Below, piece after piece: positions 16,709 through 29,700 of a DNA stretch of 53,830 bases. The position numbers and the translations under genes are program-made. Origin of the DNA: Xenorhabdus innexi (lineage in GTDB: Bacteria; Pseudomonadota; Gammaproteobacteria; Enterobacterales; Enterobacteriaceae); the NCBI RefSeq assembly GCF_002632485.1, contig NZ_NIBU01000025.1, positions 1-53,830 on the forward strand, read 5' to 3'. Below the pieces are notes generated by a model. The model made no database searches. It was not told the origin of the DNA and saw only the letters and a program-made list of their open reading frames with translations. Each line of letters opens with the position of its first letter. Position 1 is the first letter of the stretch.

Positions 16709-17518
16709 TCACTGTTTATTTTCTTGCACATTCATTGAAGCTGGTGCATCAGTTAATAAAGGTGCCCAGCCTACCGCAGCACCACTGTCATAACGTAAGT
16801 CCACATAAGCCACACGTTTTTGCGTGTTTTTCAGCAACACAGGGTAAAGCTCAATAAAACGCTGAATACGCCCTTCTTGATCTTTATTACCCAACTCCAG
16901 CCGGACATCATTATCCAGTACCAGTTGCCAGGAATTACGAGCCGTCATGATCACTGCTTTCACTTTCATTTTATGTGCAGCAAGCTGTTCAGCCATTGTG
17001 CGATATTCTGCCAATACGATTTTTTCTTTGCCTTCCGGGCCATAGAGCATGGAATAATGCCCTGTGGTGCTACGTTCAATAGGCAAACTGAATACTCTTC
17101 CTTCTTTATCCAGCATGTGAGTATCATTCCAACGCACATAAGGCACGTATTCTACCAGATGAATTTTCAGTTCATTAGGCCATTGTTTACGTACCGTAAC
17201 CTGACGAACCCATGGCAGCCGCTCTATCTGGCCCTGAATAACATTGACATCTTGTGTCATAAATGTCTCTGGCGTGCCCAACGACAGGATAGCCTGCCTG
17301 ACATCATCATCCGTGGTGTAATGCCGCTGGCCTGTCAACACCAGTTTTGAGAGTGGCAGCCTGTCTGAATCCTTCATCCACTCTAAGGTTACCCAACCTC
17401 CCCATGTGACAGTGCCGACCACCATCAGGAAGAAGAGAAACCCAGCCAGATAATAACCATTACTGGGACGGGAACTCCGAGCTTCAATTTCCCGCGTATT
17501 CCGGGCTGCCTGTGACAT
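16709..17518 (-). CDS. ftsQ: Cell division protein FtsQ
   Basis: 269 residues. FtsQ links the cytoplasmic ring to FtsB/FtsL in the periplasm. A short basic cytoplasmic N-terminus is followed by one membrane helix (about 23-48, [20 protein letters not shown]), the POTRA domain ([22 protein letters not shown] onward) and the beta domain ([20 protein letters not shown] and following). It is one base from the ddlB stop and 14 bases before ftsA, so the three are co-translated. Confidence 0.98.
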   Translation of the reverse strand: MSQAARNTREIEARSSRPSNGYYLAGFLFFLMVVGTVTWGGWVTLEWMKDSDRLPLSKLVLTGQRHYTTDDDVRQAILSLGTPETFMTQDVNVIQGQIERLPWVRQVTVRKQWPNELKIHLVEYVPYVRWNDTHMLDKEGRVFSLPIERSTTGHYSMLYGPEGKEKIVLAEYRTMAEQLAAHKMKVKAVIMTARNSWQLVLDNDVRLELGNKDQEGRIQRFIELYPVLLKNTQKRVAYVDLRYDSGAAVGWAPLLTDAPASMNVQENKQ

Positions 17519-17519
17519 A

Positions 17520-18440
17520 TCAATCAGCCAGCTCCAGAATTCTTGCCACTAATTGTGAAAAACTTACCCCCGCCTGACGCGCAGCAAGAGGCACCAGACT
17601 ATGACTTGTCATACCCGGAGAAGTGTTCACTTCAAGTAGATAGAAATTGCCATTCCCATCATCCATGATATCAACCCTTCCCCAGCCACTACATCCGACG
17701 ATCTTGTAGGCTTTTGATGCGATATCCGCCAATTCTTGCTCTTTCTCTGCACTTAAACCACTCGGGCAGAAATATTGAGTTTCGTTTGAGATATATTTCG
17801 CATCATAGTCATAGAATACATCCGGTGCCTGAATACGAATGGAGGGAAGAACCTCATCACCAAGAAATGCCACTGTATATTCCGGGCCGAACATCCACTT
17901 CTCAATCAAGATAGTTTTGTCATATTGGAATGCCAGCTCCAGTGCTGCATATAGCTCGGAATAGTCATTCACTTTGGTCATGCCAACACTGGAACCTTCC
18001 AGATTTGGCTTCACCATTAACGGCAGCCCTAATTCTTGAACATATTCTTTGATTTGAAAATCATTAAGTTGTTCAAATTGATGTGAATTAATCACAACAT
18101 AAGGAGAAACAGGTAGTTTTGCTCCTTCCCATAGCTGTTTTGTTCGTAATTTATCCATTGATAAAGCGGATGCCATCACGCCACTGCCGGTATAAGGAAG
18201 CTGCAAAAATTCCAGTAAACCCTGTACTGTGCCATCTTCACCACCACGCCCATGCAGAGCGATAAAGACTTTGCTGAACCCTTCTTCTTTGAGTTTAGTC
18301 ACATCAAAGTATTTTGTATCGACTGAATGCGCATTAATACCCGCTTCCTTCAACCCAGCTACAACAGCCTGCCCGGATTGCAGTGAAACTTCACGTTCAG
18401 CAGAAGTCCCTCCCAATAAAACAGCGACCTTATCAGCCAT
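17520..18440 (-). CDS. ddlB: D-alanine--D-alanine ligase
   Basis: 306 residues from the ATG at 18440 ([20 protein letters not shown]), the same length and start as E. coli DdlB; an in-frame start 15 bases upstream is less likely. It joins two D-alanines with ATP (ATP-grasp fold). Motifs: [12 protein letters not shown], the ATP-binding [17 protein letters not shown] and the C-terminal [21 protein letters not shown] with Mg ligands. It overlaps the end of murC by 8 bases. Confidence 0.98.
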   Translation of the reverse strand: MADKVAVLLGGTSAEREVSLQSGQAVVAGLKEAGINAHSVDTKYFDVTKLKEEGFSKVFIALHGRGGEDGTVQGLLEFLQLPYTGSGVMASALSMDKLRTKQLWEGAKLPVSPYVVINSHQFEQLNDFQIKEYVQELGLPLMVKPNLEGSSVGMTKVNDYSELYAALELAFQYDKTILIEKWMFGPEYTVAFLGDEVLPSIRIQAPDVFYDYDAKYISNETQYFCPSGLSAEKEQELADIASKAYKIVGCSGWGRVDIMDDGNGNFYLLEVNTSPGMTSHSLVPLAARQAGVSFSQLVARILELAD

Positions 18441-19908
18441 GATGCACTCCTTCATTAAAAGACGGCTGTAGTTTTGTCTCAGCCAAATTGCGCGCTATTT
18501 TACCGATATTACCGGCACCCTGTACTAATACTAAGTCGTTGTTTTCCATTATTTGTGACAGCATGGCCGAAATTTGCTCCGGTTCTGACACTAATATAGG
18601 GTCTAACTTCCCTCTACTACGGACAGTACGGCATAAGGAACGGCTGTCAGCCCCCGGAATCGGAGTTTCTCCGGCTGAATAAACATCCAGCATTAACAGA
18701 ACATCCACCTGATTTAAAACATTGGCAAAGTCATCGTACAGATCACGCGTTCTGGTATAGCGATGAGGCTGAAATATCATCACAATACGTTTGTCAGGCC
18801 AGCCCGCCCGCGCAGCTTTAATTGTCGCATCGACTTCAGTCGGATGATGACCATAATCATCAACTAACATGACACTGCCTTCTTTGTTATTAATATTCCG
18901 GAGAGAAAAATCCCCCAAGAAATCAAAACGCCGTCCGGTTCCCTGAAATTCAGCCAGTGATGCCAGAATTGCTGCATCGTCAATCCCTTCTTCAGTCGCG
19001 ACAGCAACAGCGGCTGTTGCATTCAGTGCGTTATGTTTCCCCGGCGCATTCAGAACAACATGAAGTTCAGGCAAATCTTCACGGCTGATGGTAAAGAAGC
19101 CCTGTGCTCCTTTCTGTTCATAGTGGGTAATGCGAACGTCAGCCTCTTCGCTGAAACCATAAGTCGTTACATAACGCCCGATACGGGGAATCAATTCTTT
19201 CACAACCGGATCATCAATACACATCACTGCCCGGCCATAAAATGGCAAATTATACAGGAAGTTGACAAAAGTCTGCTTCAGGTTTTCAAAGTCTCCCTGA
19301 TAGGTATCCATATGATCAGGTTCGATATTGGTTATCACCGCCATCATGGGCTGTAAGTGCAGGAAAGAAGCATCACTTTCATCCGCTTCGGCAATCAGGT
19401 AACGGCTGGTGCCGAGACGCGCGTGAGTTCCCGCAGCTTTGACCAGTCCGCCATTGACAAATGTAGGATCAAGGCCAGCCTGAGCATAGATACCCGCAAT
19501 CATTGCTGTCGTCGTTGTCTTGCCATGTGTACCCGCAACAGCGATGCCATGCCGGTAACGCATCAGCTCTGCCAGCATCTCTGCACGGCGGATAACCGGA
19601 ATACGAGCTTCACGGGCAGCAATAATTTCCGGGTTGTCAGCAGGGATTGCTGTTGATGCAACAACCACGCTGGCATTGCGCACATTCTCGGCGCGGTGAT
19701 TAAAATAAATGGTTGCTCCCAGTGTAATCAGTTGCTGTGTCACTGGATTAGGAGCGAGGTCAGAACCACTTATCTGATAACCCTCATTAGCCAACACCTC
19801 GGCGATACCACCCATGCCAGCACCACCAATGCCAACAAAGTGGATATGCCTGACTTTTCTCATTTCAGGCACTGAAGCTCTTAATTTCGCCAACTGTTGT
19901 ATATTCAC
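18433..19908 (-). CDS. murC: UDP-N-acetylmuramate--L-alanine ligase
   Basis: 491 residues. MurC adds L-Ala to UDP-MurNAc, the first amino acid of the stem peptide. The [14 protein letters not shown] dinucleotide-like motif binds the UDP substrate, [13 protein letters not shown] is the ATP P-loop, and [11 protein letters not shown] is the C-terminal ligase signature. The start follows a 103-base gap after murG that contains no recognisable gene or terminator. Confidence 0.99.
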   Translation of the reverse strand: MNIQQLAKLRASVPEMRKVRHIHFVGIGGAGMGGIAEVLANEGYQISGSDLAPNPVTQQLITLGATIYFNHRAENVRNASVVVASTAIPADNPEIIAAREARIPVIRRAEMLAELMRYRHGIAVAGTHGKTTTTAMIAGIYAQAGLDPTFVNGGLVKAAGTHARLGTSRYLIAEADESDASFLHLQPMMAVITNIEPDHMDTYQGDFENLKQTFVNFLYNLPFYGRAVMCIDDPVVKELIPRIGRYVTTYGFSEEADVRITHYEQKGAQGFFTISREDLPELHVVLNAPGKHNALNATAAVAVATEEGIDDAAILASLAEFQGTGRRFDFLGDFSLRNINNKEGSVMLVDDYGHHPTEVDATIKAARAGWPDKRIVMIFQPHRYTRTRDLYDDFANVLNQVDVLLMLDVYSAGETPIPGADSRSLCRTVRSRGKLDPILVSEPEQISAMLSQIMENNDLVLVQGAGNIGKIARNLAETKLQPSFNEGVHHG

Positions 19909-20011
19909 GTTTTAATCTTCACTAGTTATGTTTACTTCTCCGCCCTGCCGGTATATGCGAACCCACAGAACGGCCTGAATACTCATTTTTAAACTACATT
20001 TTTTAACTGCA

Positions 20012-21082
20012 TTAATTTTTTTTAACTGCATCAATCAATGCCGCAGCTACGCGTTCAGTTGCATTGATAATGGCAACTGAGCGGGCTTTCTCTGCCATTT
20101 CCCGTAATTGCGGACGCTGCCACTGTTTCAGCAATTCCACCACGGCATCCGCTGTAAATTGAGGCTGTTCAAGTATTTTGGCTGCCCCTGCTTTTTCCAG
20201 CGGCAATGCATTCCAGTATTGTTGACGATCTTTATGCTGAAACGGCACAAAAATCGCGGGTAAACCTGCTGCCGCAATCTCACTTACAGTCAATGCACCG
20301 GAGCGGCAGATGACGATATCCGCCCACGCATAAGCCTGTGCCATATCATCAATAAACTCAGTCACCCTGAAATCAGCGACAGCCAAGTCTGTATATTTCT
20401 TCTCTGTTTCTGCCTGCGCACCTTTTCCCGCCTGATGCCAGACAGAGATGCTGTCACCCATACGGGAAGCGGCCTCTGGCATTGTCTGGTTCAGGACTCT
20501 TGCTCCCTGACTGCCACCAACAACAAGAACGCGTACAGGCCCCTGTCTGTCAGCAAGGCGCTGTTCCGGCGCAGGTAAGGCCAACACATCTTTACGAACC
20601 GGATTACCCACTACCGGAGCATCAGGAAACGCGCCCGGAAAAGCCTGCAAAACTGTTTTGGCAATTTTAGCCAGCCAGCGATTGGTTAACCCTGCAATAC
20701 CATTCTGTTCATGCAGAACGACCGGAACACCACACAGCCATGCAGCAATACCGCCCGGCCCTGAAACGTATCCGCCCATTCCCAACACAACGTCCGGCTG
20801 GTAGCGTCGGATAATCGCTTTTGCCTGCCGGATCGCTTTAAAAATTCTGATAGGAGCAGCAAGCTGTGCTTTTATTCCTTTACCCCGTAACCCTGAAATC
20901 TGGATAAATTCGATATCTATGCCATGTTTCGGTACTAAATCAGCTTCCATACGATCAGCTGTTCCCAACCAGCGGATATCCCAGCCCTGTTCTTTCAAAT
21001 GATGGGCAACCGCCAGCCCCGGAAACACATGGCCTCCGGTACCACCTGCCATCACCATTAACCGCCGGTTTTTGCCACTCAT
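20012..21082 (-). CDS. murG: UDP-GlcNAc:lipid I GlcNAc transferase MurG
   Basis: 356 residues. MurG makes lipid II at the inner face of the membrane. GT-B glycosyltransferase with the N-terminal [14 protein letters not shown] loop, [24 protein letters not shown] (second G loop) and the donor-binding [22 protein letters not shown]. It overlaps ftsW by 4 bases. Confidence 0.99.
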   Translation of the reverse strand: MSGKNRRLMVMAGGTGGHVFPGLAVAHHLKEQGWDIRWLGTADRMEADLVPKHGIDIEFIQISGLRGKGIKAQLAAPIRIFKAIRQAKAIIRRYQPDVVLGMGGYVSGPGGIAAWLCGVPVVLHEQNGIAGLTNRWLAKIAKTVLQAFPGAFPDAPVVGNPVRKDVLALPAPEQRLADRQGPVRVLVVGGSQGARVLNQTMPEAASRMGDSISVWHQAGKGAQAETEKKYTDLAVADFRVTEFIDDMAQAYAWADIVICRSGALTVSEIAAAGLPAIFVPFQHKDRQQYWNALPLEKAGAAKILEQPQFTADAVVELLKQWQRPQLREMAEKARSVAIINATERVAAALIDAVKKN

Positions 21083-22272
21083 TTCGGGCTCCTTACGAAC
21101 GCCTGTGCTTTTGCCAGACGTACTTCATAGTCAATTCGCAATAATAAAACGATGGCCGTTGACATCGCGATCAAGCTCGAACCACCATAACTTACAAGAG
21201 GCAATGTCAGTCCTTTCGTCGGTAACATCCCTGAAGCCGCACCAACATTGATAAATGCCTGAAAGCTGAACCAGATACCGATAGCACAGGCCAGAAAACC
21301 GGCAAATCGCTGATCAAGCTGCAACGCACGGCGGCCAATCATCATTGCTCGGAAAGCGACGAAGAATACCATTGCCAACACTAAAACCACACCTAAATAA
21401 CCTAATTCTTCGCCTAAAATGGAGAAAATAAAGTCAGTATGCGCTTCCGGTAAATACTCCAGTTTTTGAACTGAATTCCCAAGCCCCTGCCCGAAAAAAT
21501 CTCCGCGACCAAATGCCATCAGAGACTGTGTGAGCTGATAGCCGCTACCGAAAGGATCATCCCATGGATTCAGGAAAGAAGTTACCCGGCGCACACGATA
21601 GGGTTCCGCCACAATCAATACGCAAACAGCAAAGATCCCGCAGCCAATGATGGCAAGAAACTGCCACAATTTTGCTCCCGCCAGAAATAACAGCGCCAGC
21701 GTTGTTACAAACATCACGACCACGGTTCCGAAATCAGGCTGGGCCAACAGCAAGACAGCCAGCGCAACCATGACTCCCATCGGCTTACAGAATCCCCATA
21801 AGTTATTTCTCACTTCATCTACCTTTCTCACCAGATAACTGGAGAGGTAACAAAAGAGCGATAACTTCGACAATTCTGCTGGCTGAACACGTAAAGGGCC
21901 AATGGCTACCCAGCGCGAAGCACCATTTATCGAGCTACCTACAAACAGCACGACAACCAGCATCATAATCGTGATTAATAACATGATATTGCTGTATCGC
22001 TGCCAGAATGCCATCGGAATACGCAGCGTAATCAATGACAAACAGAATGCCAGAGCAAGATAAGTTCCATCACGACGAGCGAAGATAAATGGATCTTGTG
22101 CCAGACGCTGACCAACCGGCATTGAAGCGGAAGTCACCATCACAAAACCAATCACAGCTAACCCGAATACCATCCAGACCAGGGTACGATCATACATGAC
22201 GATATCTGTGGGATCTGTCTCCACATTACCCGCCAGCCAGTTTTTAAATTTACCGAGGCCCGGAATGATCAT
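21079..22272 (-). CDS. ftsW: Peptidoglycan glycosyltransferase FtsW
   Basis: 397 residues, a SEDS-family polytopic membrane protein with about ten hydrophobic segments. With FtsI it polymerises septal glycan strands from lipid II. The long periplasmic loop [19 protein letters not shown] ... [19 protein letters not shown] contains the conserved acidic residues of SEDS polymerases, and the C-terminal [14 protein letters not shown] is the family signature. It overlaps murD by one base and murG by four. Confidence 0.98.
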   Translation of the reverse strand: MIIPGLGKFKNWLAGNVETDPTDIVMYDRTLVWMVFGLAVIGFVMVTSASMPVGQRLAQDPFIFARRDGTYLALAFCLSLITLRIPMAFWQRYSNIMLLITIMMLVVVLFVGSSINGASRWVAIGPLRVQPAELSKLSLFCYLSSYLVRKVDEVRNNLWGFCKPMGVMVALAVLLLAQPDFGTVVVMFVTTLALLFLAGAKLWQFLAIIGCGIFAVCVLIVAEPYRVRRVTSFLNPWDDPFGSGYQLTQSLMAFGRGDFFGQGLGNSVQKLEYLPEAHTDFIFSILGEELGYLGVVLVLAMVFFVAFRAMMIGRRALQLDQRFAGFLACAIGIWFSFQAFINVGAASGMLPTKGLTLPLVSYGGSSLIAMSTAIVLLLRIDYEVRLAKAQAFVRSPK

Positions 22273-23597
22273 TAGCCCAGCTCCTCCGCCAAACGGGCGA
22301 ATTCATGCCCACGATGTTCAAAACCACGAAACTGATCAAAGCTCGCACAAGCCGGTGACAATAACACCATATCTCCGGCCACCAGTTTCGGTGTAATTTC
22401 TCTCATGGCCTGCTCCATCGTATCTGTCAATGTAGAAATTTCTGGACGCAACTGTGCCAGTTGATTGCCATCACGACCAAAACAGTAAAGACGAATGTTA
22501 TTGCCTGATAAATAAGGCTGAAGAGGAGTGAAATCCGCCTCTTTCCCGTCCCCCCCGACTAACAGATAGAGAGTTCCTTCCAGTATCAGGCCATTCAGTG
22601 CGGCCTGAGTACTGCCGACGTTTGTTGCTTTGGAATCGTTTACCCAACGAATACCGTTTCTCATATGTACTATCTGAAAACGGTGCGCCAGCCCCTGATA
22701 AGTCCGCAATGCCCGCAGGCTGGCTTCTCGCGGGATATTAACCGCATCTGCCAGCGCCAGCGCTGCAAGCCCGTTAGTGTAGTTATGCTGACCTGTCAGA
22801 CACATTTCACGTATCGATAATACTGCTTGTTGATTGGCAACCAGTTGCTGCTGTTCCGTGTCAAGCCGGTAATCACCACTGTCTACACCAAAACTGATAC
22901 AACGGTTGTCTTTACCTGTTACCGGCAGAGTCAGATAGTCCTGCGCATTCACAACACACACGCTGGCCTGATCATAAATACGCAGCTTGGCGGCGCGATA
23001 TTGAGCCAGCCCTTCAGGGTAGCGAACCATATGGTCTTCAGTCACATTCAGTACTGTCGCTGCGGCGGCGCGCAGACTGTAAGTCGTCTCAAGCTGAAAA
23101 CTGGAAAGCTCCAGAACATATAGCTGGGATGGCTGTTTCAATAACGCCAGAGCCGGGACGCCAATATTTCCCCCGACACCCACCTGCCATCCGGCTGCTT
23201 TCGCCATTTCACCAACCAGACTGGTTACTGTGCTTTTACCATTTGAACCCGTAATCGCCACAATCGATGCTGTTGCCTCACGGCAGAACAGTTCGATATC
23301 GCCGACGATTTCAATTCCTGCATCAGCCGCTGCCTGTAGTTCAGGTGTTGCCAGTGCAATACCCGGACTGGAAACGATTAGGTCAGCTTCCATCAGCCAT
23401 TGCGTATTGAAACTTCCGGTGTGGCATTCAACGTTATCCGGCAACTTGTCACTTCCCGGTGGTACGATACGGGTATCCATCACGCGTGGAGTGACTCCGC
23501 GCGCCATGAAAAAGTCAACGCAGGAAAGGCCGGTTAACCCCAGCCCAACAATAACGACTTTTTTACCTTCGTATTTTGTCATGATCTGTTCAGTCAT
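22272..23597 (-). CDS. murD: UDP-N-acetylmuramoyl-L-alanine--D-glutamate ligase
   Basis: 441 residues if the first ATG is used; a second ATG five codons on (23582) gives a start closer to E. coli. MurD adds D-Glu to the stem peptide. P-loop [20 protein letters not shown] and INDSKATN-type motif ([13 protein letters not shown]), C-terminal [13 protein letters not shown]. It begins two bases after mraY and overlaps ftsW. Confidence 0.98.
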   Translation of the reverse strand: MTEQIMTKYEGKKVVIVGLGLTGLSCVDFFMARGVTPRVMDTRIVPPGSDKLPDNVECHTGSFNTQWLMEADLIVSSPGIALATPELQAAADAGIEIVGDIELFCREATASIVAITGSNGKSTVTSLVGEMAKAAGWQVGVGGNIGVPALALLKQPSQLYVLELSSFQLETTYSLRAAAATVLNVTEDHMVRYPEGLAQYRAAKLRIYDQASVCVVNAQDYLTLPVTGKDNRCISFGVDSGDYRLDTEQQQLVANQQAVLSIREMCLTGQHNYTNGLAALALADAVNIPREASLRALRTYQGLAHRFQIVHMRNGIRWVNDSKATNVGSTQAALNGLILEGTLYLLVGGDGKEADFTPLQPYLSGNNIRLYCFGRDGNQLAQLRPEISTLTDTMEQAMREITPKLVAGDMVLLSPACASFDQFRGFEHRGHEFARLAEELG

Positions 23598-23599
23598 GA

Positions 23600-24682
23600 T
23601 TAACGTACCTTCAGTGTTGCCAGACCAATAAGTACCAGCATCAGGGAAATAATCCAGAAGCGTACAATGACGCGTGGCTCTGGCCAGCCTTTCAGTTCAT
23701 AGTGATGATGGATAGGAGCCATGCGGAAAATACGCTGCCCCCGTAACTTGAACGAGCCAACCTGCAAAATAACGGACAGTGTTTCCACAACAAAGACGCC
23801 ACCCATAATGACCAGCAGAAACTCCTGACGCAGTAATACCGCTATCGTTCCCAGTGCTCCGCCCAGAGCCAGTGAACCTACATCCCCCATGAAAACCTGT
23901 GCCGGATAAGTGTTGAACCACAGGAAACCCAGCCCTGCCCCGACAATTGCAGTACAGACAATCACTAGCTCACCGGCATGGTTCAAATAAGGAATATGCA
24001 GATAATTGGCAAAATTGACGTTACCAGTCGCCCAAGCCACCAATGCAAAACCGGCAGCCACTAACACTGTCGGCATAATTGCCAGACCATCCAGCCCATC
24101 CGTCAGATTCACAGCATTACTGGTTCCGACAATCACGAAATAAGTCAGCAGGATATACAGCAGACCAAGCTGCGGCATGACGTCTTTAAAAAACGGCACA
24201 ACCAATTGTGTCGCCGATGTATCTTTACCAATGCTGTACATCGAAAACGCTACACCAAGCGCCAGTACGGACTGCCAGAAATATTTCCAGCGGGCAATCA
24301 ACCCTTTGGTGTCTTTACGGACAACCTTACGGTAGTCATCAACAAACCCGACGATGCCATAGCCCAACAGTACAGCCAGTACGCACCAGACGTAAGGGTT
24401 ATCCAGACGCGCCCATAACAGGACAGAAATGGTAATAGAAAACAGGATCAGCAACCCGCCCATCGTCGGCGTTCCGCGTTTACTGAAATGAGATTCCGGC
24501 CCATCATTACGCACAACCTGACCAATCTGTAACTTTTGCAGGTAAGCAATCAGAGTTGGCCCCATCCATAACGCAATAAACAACGCAGTCAGCAAACCGA
24601 CTATTGCTCTGAACGTCAAATAGGAAAAGACGTTAAAGCCCGTATGATATTTAACCAGATACTCGGCCAGCCAAACTAACAT
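23600..24682 (-). CDS. mraY: Phospho-MurNAc-pentapeptide transferase
   Basis: 360 residues. MraY transfers phospho-MurNAc-pentapeptide to undecaprenyl phosphate, giving lipid I. About ten membrane helices; catalytic and Mg-binding segments GFVDDYRKV (DD pair), [10 protein letters not shown] and the [11 protein letters not shown] cytosolic loop are present. It overlaps the end of murF by seven bases, as in E. coli style translational coupling. Confidence 0.99.
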   Translation of the reverse strand: MLVWLAEYLVKYHTGFNVFSYLTFRAIVGLLTALFIALWMGPTLIAYLQKLQIGQVVRNDGPESHFSKRGTPTMGGLLILFSITISVLLWARLDNPYVWCVLAVLLGYGIVGFVDDYRKVVRKDTKGLIARWKYFWQSVLALGVAFSMYSIGKDTSATQLVVPFFKDVMPQLGLLYILLTYFVIVGTSNAVNLTDGLDGLAIMPTVLVAAGFALVAWATGNVNFANYLHIPYLNHAGELVIVCTAIVGAGLGFLWFNTYPAQVFMGDVGSLALGGALGTIAVLLRQEFLLVIMGGVFVVETLSVILQVGSFKLRGQRIFRMAPIHHHYELKGWPEPRVIVRFWIISLMLVLIGLATLKVR

Positions 24683-26058
24683 TGGAAGTTCTCCTTCAGT
24701 GAGTCCACTACCTCTTCCATTTCGGTGCTACGTGAACCTTTAATTAATACAGAAATTGTTTCGTGGTGTTTCAATAAAGGCAGCAATGCTGCAACTAATT
24801 CTGCCTTGCTGGAGAAATGCTGCCCCCGACCACTTGCATCACTAATATGGGCACTTAAAGGCCCGACGCTAAGAATTTGTTCAATCTCGGTCGATGCTAT
24901 TGCTTCACCCACCTGACGGTGGCACGCAACCGCCTGCTCACCCAATTCGCCCATATCGCTGACCACCATCACGCGATAACCGGGCATCCGGGTTAATACT
25001 TGTGCTGCGGCGATCATAGAGCCGGGATTGGCGTTATAAGTATCATCCAGCACGACTTTTCCGGCAGCCAGAGGAACTGGGAATAAGCGTCCCGGTACGG
25101 CTTTCAGCCCTAATAAACCCACACGGATATCATCAAGGGATGCTCCGACGGTAATCGCCAGCGCACTGGCAGCCAATACATTGGCTATATTGTGTTTTCC
25201 GGGCAATGGTAATGTGATTTCGCAACTTCCGATGGGTGTATGCAGGCAGAAATGCGTTTCCAGCGGCTGTTCCTGAATCTCTGTCACATAAAAATCTGCG
25301 TCTGCCGCAGGTGTGATGGAAAAACGCCATACCGTCTGCTGGCTACCGATATTCTGCTGCCAGTTAGGCCAGTCATTGCTGTCCAGATTGATAATTGCAG
25401 TCCCTGTGGACGAAAGCCCTGCAAAAATTTCACCTTTTGCTTTAGCGACTCCGGCCAATGAACCAAACCCTTCCAGATGGGCTGAAAACAGGTTGTTAAC
25501 CAGCGCACTTTCAGGGCGCACTATTTCAGTTGTATACGCAATTTCACCAATATGGTTAGCCCCCAGTTCAATAACGGCAAACTGGTGCTCTGATGTAAGC
25601 CGGAACAGGGTTAACGGCACACCGATATCGTTATTGAAGTTGCCTGCGGTATAAAGCGTATTACCACATTGACGTAAAATTGCGGCGGTCATCTCTTTCA
25701 CGGAGGTTTTGCCGGAAGACCCCGTTAATGCAACAACCCGTGCCTGGCTCTGCGCCCGCACCCAGCCCGCCAGTTTGCCCATTGCCAGACGAGTGTCCTT
25801 CACAATTACCTGAGGGCAATCAACCTCAAGAGGACGGCTGACCAACAACGCGCCAGCTCCCTGCTTCACAACATCAGTTGCGAAGTCATGAGCGTCAAAA
25901 TTTTCCCCTTTTAAGGCAATGAACAGATCACCAGATGCTATTTTGCGGCTGTCGGTTGTTACTGACTGAATCTGAGTAACAGTGGCCTGCGGGTCGGAAA
26001 CGTGATGTAACTTCCCTTCGGTTACACGTGCCAGTTGTTGTAGTGTTAATGGGATCAT
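24676..26058 (-). CDS. murF: UDP-MurNAc-tripeptide--D-Ala-D-Ala ligase
   Basis: 460 residues. MurF completes the pentapeptide by adding the D-Ala-D-Ala made by DdlB. P-loop [13 protein letters not shown], the [13 protein letters not shown] substrate motif and [10 protein letters not shown] are intact. Start ATGA overlaps the murE stop. C-terminal ligase domain ends with [12 protein letters not shown] as in the family. Confidence 0.98.
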   Translation of the reverse strand: MIPLTLQQLARVTEGKLHHVSDPQATVTQIQSVTTDSRKIASGDLFIALKGENFDAHDFATDVVKQGAGALLVSRPLEVDCPQVIVKDTRLAMGKLAGWVRAQSQARVVALTGSSGKTSVKEMTAAILRQCGNTLYTAGNFNNDIGVPLTLFRLTSEHQFAVIELGANHIGEIAYTTEIVRPESALVNNLFSAHLEGFGSLAGVAKAKGEIFAGLSSTGTAIINLDSNDWPNWQQNIGSQQTVWRFSITPAADADFYVTEIQEQPLETHFCLHTPIGSCEITLPLPGKHNIANVLAASALAITVGASLDDIRVGLLGLKAVPGRLFPVPLAAGKVVLDDTYNANPGSMIAAAQVLTRMPGYRVMVVSDMGELGEQAVACHRQVGEAIASTEIEQILSVGPLSAHISDASGRGQHFSSKAELVAALLPLLKHHETISVLIKGSRSTEMEEVVDSLKENFQC

Positions 26059-27557
26059 GCTGTCACCCCCAACAAGCGCGCAACCGTCAGACGATCTGAA
26101 TAATCCAGACGGCGGTTCCCCACCAACTGATAATCTTCATGACCTTTACCTGCCACCAGCACAACATCTTCTTCTGTCGCCTGCATAATCGCACTGGTAA
26201 CCGCTTCAACACGCCCATGAATAACCATCGCTCGACCCGGATCAATGAAGCCTGTCAGGATATCCGCAACAATGGACTGAGGCTCTTCACTGCGTGGATT
26301 GTCGTCAGTAACAACTACCCGATCTGCCTCTTGTTCAGCAACGCCTCCCATTAACGGGCGTTTGCCTTTATCGCGATCGCCGCCACAACCGAACACACAC
26401 CAGAGTTGCCCTTTACAGTGCAGCCTTGCTGCTGCCAGCGCTTTTTCCAGTGCATCCGGCGTGTGAGCATAGTCCACAACGACGGTAGGACGGCCTGAGG
26501 CGGAAAATACTTCCATCCGCCCACAGACCGGGATCAGACAAGATGCAGTTGCCAACAATTTTTCCAACGGATAACCCAGTGATAATAGCGTTGCAAGAGC
26601 TAATAACAGGTTGCTGACATTAAAAGCCCCCATCAGAGGGCTTTCTATAGTCCCGCTTCCCCAGCTGGATTTGAAGGTAATCGAAGCACCTTTATCGTGA
26701 TAGCGGATTTCCTCCGCAGATAACCACCGCCCCTGCCAGTTCTCCGGCAGACGGTTTTCCATCGTCACAGCTACAGTTTCAGATAAAGCGGAACCAGATA
26801 AACGAGAAAGCCATTTCAGGCCGATGTCATCATCAGCATTAATAATTTTTTGTTTAACGTTATGAGTGCTGAACAGTAACCATTTAGCTTCTTCGTAATT
26901 TTCCATATCACCATGGTAATCAAGGTGATCACGGCTTAAATTAGTAAAAACAGCCGCCTGATAGGGCAGGGATGCCACACGGCTTTGTATCAGGCCATGT
27001 GATGAAACCTCCATTGCCGCAAACGTCGCTTTCTGGTTAACGAGTTGCTGTAAATCAAGCTGGATATCAACGGCTGAGCCGGTGGTGTTTTCGGTCGGAA
27101 CAGTCATGCCCAGCAGACCATTTCCTACTGTGCCCATGACGGCGCTGGTTTCTCCCAGCCCCTGACTCCACTGTGCCAGCAATTGTGTTGTTGTTGTTTT
27201 ACCGTTGGTTCCTGTGATACCAACCAGCTTTAATTTGTTACCCGGGTGCTGATAAAATTCACCTGCCAATTTCGACAGTTTATTATTTAAATCATCAAAA
27301 TAGATAACCGGAACACCGTGCATTTCCTGAATGGTGCCGTTATCCGCTTTTCCCTCCGCTTCAGCGATCACCGCAGCGACCCCCTGAGCGATGGCTTGAG
27401 GAATGTATTTTCGACCATCTGTCTGATGCCCTTTAACCGCAACAAACAGATCTCCGGCAGCCGCTTTGCGGCTGTCCAATGTCATTTCTCGCAGCGGAAG
27501 CTCAGGAGCATTAATTCTCCAAAGAGCCAATAAATCGCGTAAATTACGATCTTCCAC
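26055..27557 (-). CDS. murE: UDP-MurNAc-L-Ala-D-Glu--meso-diaminopimelate ligase
   Basis: 500 residues. MurE adds the third stem residue. P-loop [13 protein letters not shown], the UDP-MurNAc pocket and, most telling, the DNPRSE motif, which selects meso-diaminopimelate rather than lysine, are all present, as expected for a Gram-negative. It follows ftsI after 42 bases and overlaps murF. Confidence 0.99.
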   Translation of the reverse strand: MEDRNLRDLLALWRINAPELPLREMTLDSRKAAAGDLFVAVKGHQTDGRKYIPQAIAQGVAAVIAEAEGKADNGTIQEMHGVPVIYFDDLNNKLSKLAGEFYQHPGNKLKLVGITGTNGKTTTTQLLAQWSQGLGETSAVMGTVGNGLLGMTVPTENTTGSAVDIQLDLQQLVNQKATFAAMEVSSHGLIQSRVASLPYQAAVFTNLSRDHLDYHGDMENYEEAKWLLFSTHNVKQKIINADDDIGLKWLSRLSGSALSETVAVTMENRLPENWQGRWLSAEEIRYHDKGASITFKSSWGSGTIESPLMGAFNVSNLLLALATLLSLGYPLEKLLATASCLIPVCGRMEVFSASGRPTVVVDYAHTPDALEKALAAARLHCKGQLWCVFGCGGDRDKGKRPLMGGVAEQEADRVVVTDDNPRSEEPQSIVADILTGFIDPGRAMVIHGRVEAVTSAIMQATEEDVVLVAGKGHEDYQLVGNRRLDYSDRLTVARLLGVTA

Positions 27558-27599
27558 TTTTATCCTCTTTTTATTTATTCATCACAGATTAGTTATTAA

Positions 27600-29354
27600 C
27601 TAGTTATCAACTACAAACTCTTTTTTATCGTCCACAGGCAAAGCATCCGGCTCAACGTTCATCGTACGGAGGACACCACTCATGATGGCGCCGAAGATAG
27701 GCGCTGAAACTGCTCCGCCATAATATTTTCCTGCCTGTGGATCATCGATAATCACAACCAGTGCAAAACGCGGGTTACTCGCCGGTGCAACACCAGCGGT
27801 ATAGGAAATATATTTATTTACATATTTACCGTCCGGCCCGACTTTCTTAGCCGTACCGGTCTTAATCGCAATACGATAGCCTTTTATTGCCGCACGTACG
27901 CCACCGCCACCGGGCAGTGCCACACTTTCCATCATGTGTACCACTGTGCGCATAATATGCTCAGGAAATACCCGGGTGCCCGGAACGGGTGGGTCGACTT
28001 TGGTAATTGACAGTGGACGATAAACACCCATACTGCCTATCGTTGCATAGACTCGCGCTAACTGTAACGGTGTTACCATCAGCCCGTAGCCGAAAGAGAA
28101 GGTGGCCCTCTCAAGATCTGACCACCTTTGTCTATTTTTTGGAAATACGCCACTCTTTTCTCCGACCAACCCCAAATCGGTCGGTTTTCCCATCCCAAAG
28201 CGATAATAAACATCTACCAGCTCTGAGGCAGGCATCGCTAACGCCAGTTTAGAAACACCAACGTTACTCGACTTCTGTAAGATCCCCGTGATGGTTAATT
28301 CAGAGCGAGGGGCAACGTCTTTAATTTCATGGCCTCTCGAACCATACATCAACCGATAGGGTCTGGTATCCAATACGGTATTTTCTTTGACAATCCCACT
28401 ATACAGCGCACTCATCACAACCAGAGGTTTAATCGTCGAGCCGGGTTCAAACATGTCAGTAATAGCCCGGTTACGCATTGCATCTTTGGGTGTTCCCGCC
28501 AGATTATTCGGGTTATAGGACGGGCTGTTTGCCATTGCCAGTACTTCGCCGGTATTAACATCTACTAATACCGCTGTACCGGATTCTGCTTTATTCAGCA
28601 CGACTGCTTTCGTTAATTCGCGGTAGACCAATGTCTGAAGACGCTCATCAATACTGAGTGCCAAATCATGGGCAGCTCTGCTGTCTACGGATGAAATATC
28701 CTCGATAACCCGTCCGTTGCGATCCTTACGAACAGTCCGGCTGCCCGGTTTCCCCGTCAGCCAGCTATCGAAACTCTTTTCGACTCCTTCAATACCATTG
28801 CCGTCAATGTTGGTCACGCCAATAATGTGTGCTGTTACCTGCCCTGCCGGATAATAACGGCGGGATTCCTGACGAAGATAGATACCCGGGAGTTTTAGTT
28901 TTCCGACATAATCGCCGATAGAAGTGTTAACCTGACGGGCAAGATAGACAAAGCGACCTTTAGGATACTCATTGATTTTACTGGTTAATTGATCCAGAGG
29001 GATAGAAAGAGCATCAGCCAGCGCCTGCCAGCGGGTATCCCCCGTGATCCCCCCTTTTTCCAGAACCTCTTTCGGGTCCGCCCAGACAGCATCTACCGGC
29101 ACACTGACTGCCAGCGGACGCCCGTTACGGTCGTTAATCATGCCACGAGAAGTAGGAATGGACTGAACACGCAGAGAGCGGGAATCACCCTCTTTCACCA
29201 AACGGTCAGGGTTGATAATCTGCAAATAAGCCACTCGAATCAAAAGCCCGATTAAAGCAAGCGAAATGCCCCCACAGAGCAAGACAAAACGCCATCTGAC
29301 AAAACTGGCTTTATCTTCTTGTTTTTTCAACTTTAAAGAGCGTGCAGCTTTCAT
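27600..29354 (-). CDS. ftsI: Septal peptidoglycan transpeptidase FtsI (PBP3)
   Basis: 584 residues. FtsI cross-links septal peptidoglycan and is the target of aztreonam and cephalexin. A basic cytoplasmic tail, one membrane helix (about 23-45), a pedestal domain and the penicillin-binding domain are visible: SxxK with Ser306 (GSTIK), SSN in LQKSSNVGVSK, and KTGTA near 493. It lies between ftsL and murE. The C-terminal extension ending DDKKEFVVDN is probably trimmed by Prc as in E. coli; that is inference. Confidence 0.98.
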   Translation of the reverse strand: MKAARSLKLKKQEDKASFVRWRFVLLCGGISLALIGLLIRVAYLQIINPDRLVKEGDSRSLRVQSIPTSRGMINDRNGRPLAVSVPVDAVWADPKEVLEKGGITGDTRWQALADALSIPLDQLTSKINEYPKGRFVYLARQVNTSIGDYVGKLKLPGIYLRQESRRYYPAGQVTAHIIGVTNIDGNGIEGVEKSFDSWLTGKPGSRTVRKDRNGRVIEDISSVDSRAAHDLALSIDERLQTLVYRELTKAVVLNKAESGTAVLVDVNTGEVLAMANSPSYNPNNLAGTPKDAMRNRAITDMFEPGSTIKPLVVMSALYSGIVKENTVLDTRPYRLMYGSRGHEIKDVAPRSELTITGILQKSSNVGVSKLALAMPASELVDVYYRFGMGKPTDLGLVGEKSGVFPKNRQRWSDLERATFSFGYGLMVTPLQLARVYATIGSMGVYRPLSITKVDPPVPGTRVFPEHIMRTVVHMMESVALPGGGGVRAAIKGYRIAIKTGTAKKVGPDGKYVNKYISYTAGVAPASNPRFALVVIIDDPQAGKYYGGAVSAPIFGAIMSGVLRTMNVEPDALPVDDKKEFVVDN

Positions 29355-29382
29355 CGCCTACCTTTTAGTTGTCAACTGGACT

Positions 29383-29700
29383 TTATTGAGTGATCACAAT
29401 ATTTTCTTGTGCCGGATCGACATGTTGCATATGAAATTTTTCAGTCGCTATGGATTCGATCCGACTGTGGTCACCCAATGCATTTTCTTCAAGGAGCAAG
29501 TTACGCCATTCAATATCCTGAGCATCAATCTGAATTGCCTGACGTTCTTTCTCCGCAGTCAATAAGCGGGTCTGATGGGTGACCGTCACTACACTGATGG
29601 CAGAAACCACAACAGCCACCAGTAAAATACATGGGATTTTGGCATTACGGATCAGATCCCTGCCAATGACTCCCACTAATCCATGACGTTCACCTGCCAC
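29383..29700 (-). CDS. ftsL: Cell division protein FtsL
   Basis: 105 residues from a GTG that overlaps the rsmH stop (TAGTG), with AAGG upstream. Small bitopic protein: cytoplasmic N-terminus with [14 protein letters not shown], a membrane helix (about 22-42) and a periplasmic leucine-zipper coiled coil rich in heptad hydrophobics ([12 protein letters not shown] to the end, with [19 protein letters not shown] nearly identical to E. coli). It forms the FtsQBL complex that activates FtsWI. It is shorter at the N-terminus than E. coli FtsL (121). Confidence 0.95.
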   Translation of the reverse strand: MAGERHGLVGVIGRDLIRNAKIPCILLVAVVVSAISVVTVTHQTRLLTAEKERQAIQIDAQDIEWRNLLLEENALGDHSRIESIATEKFHMQHVDPAQENIVITQ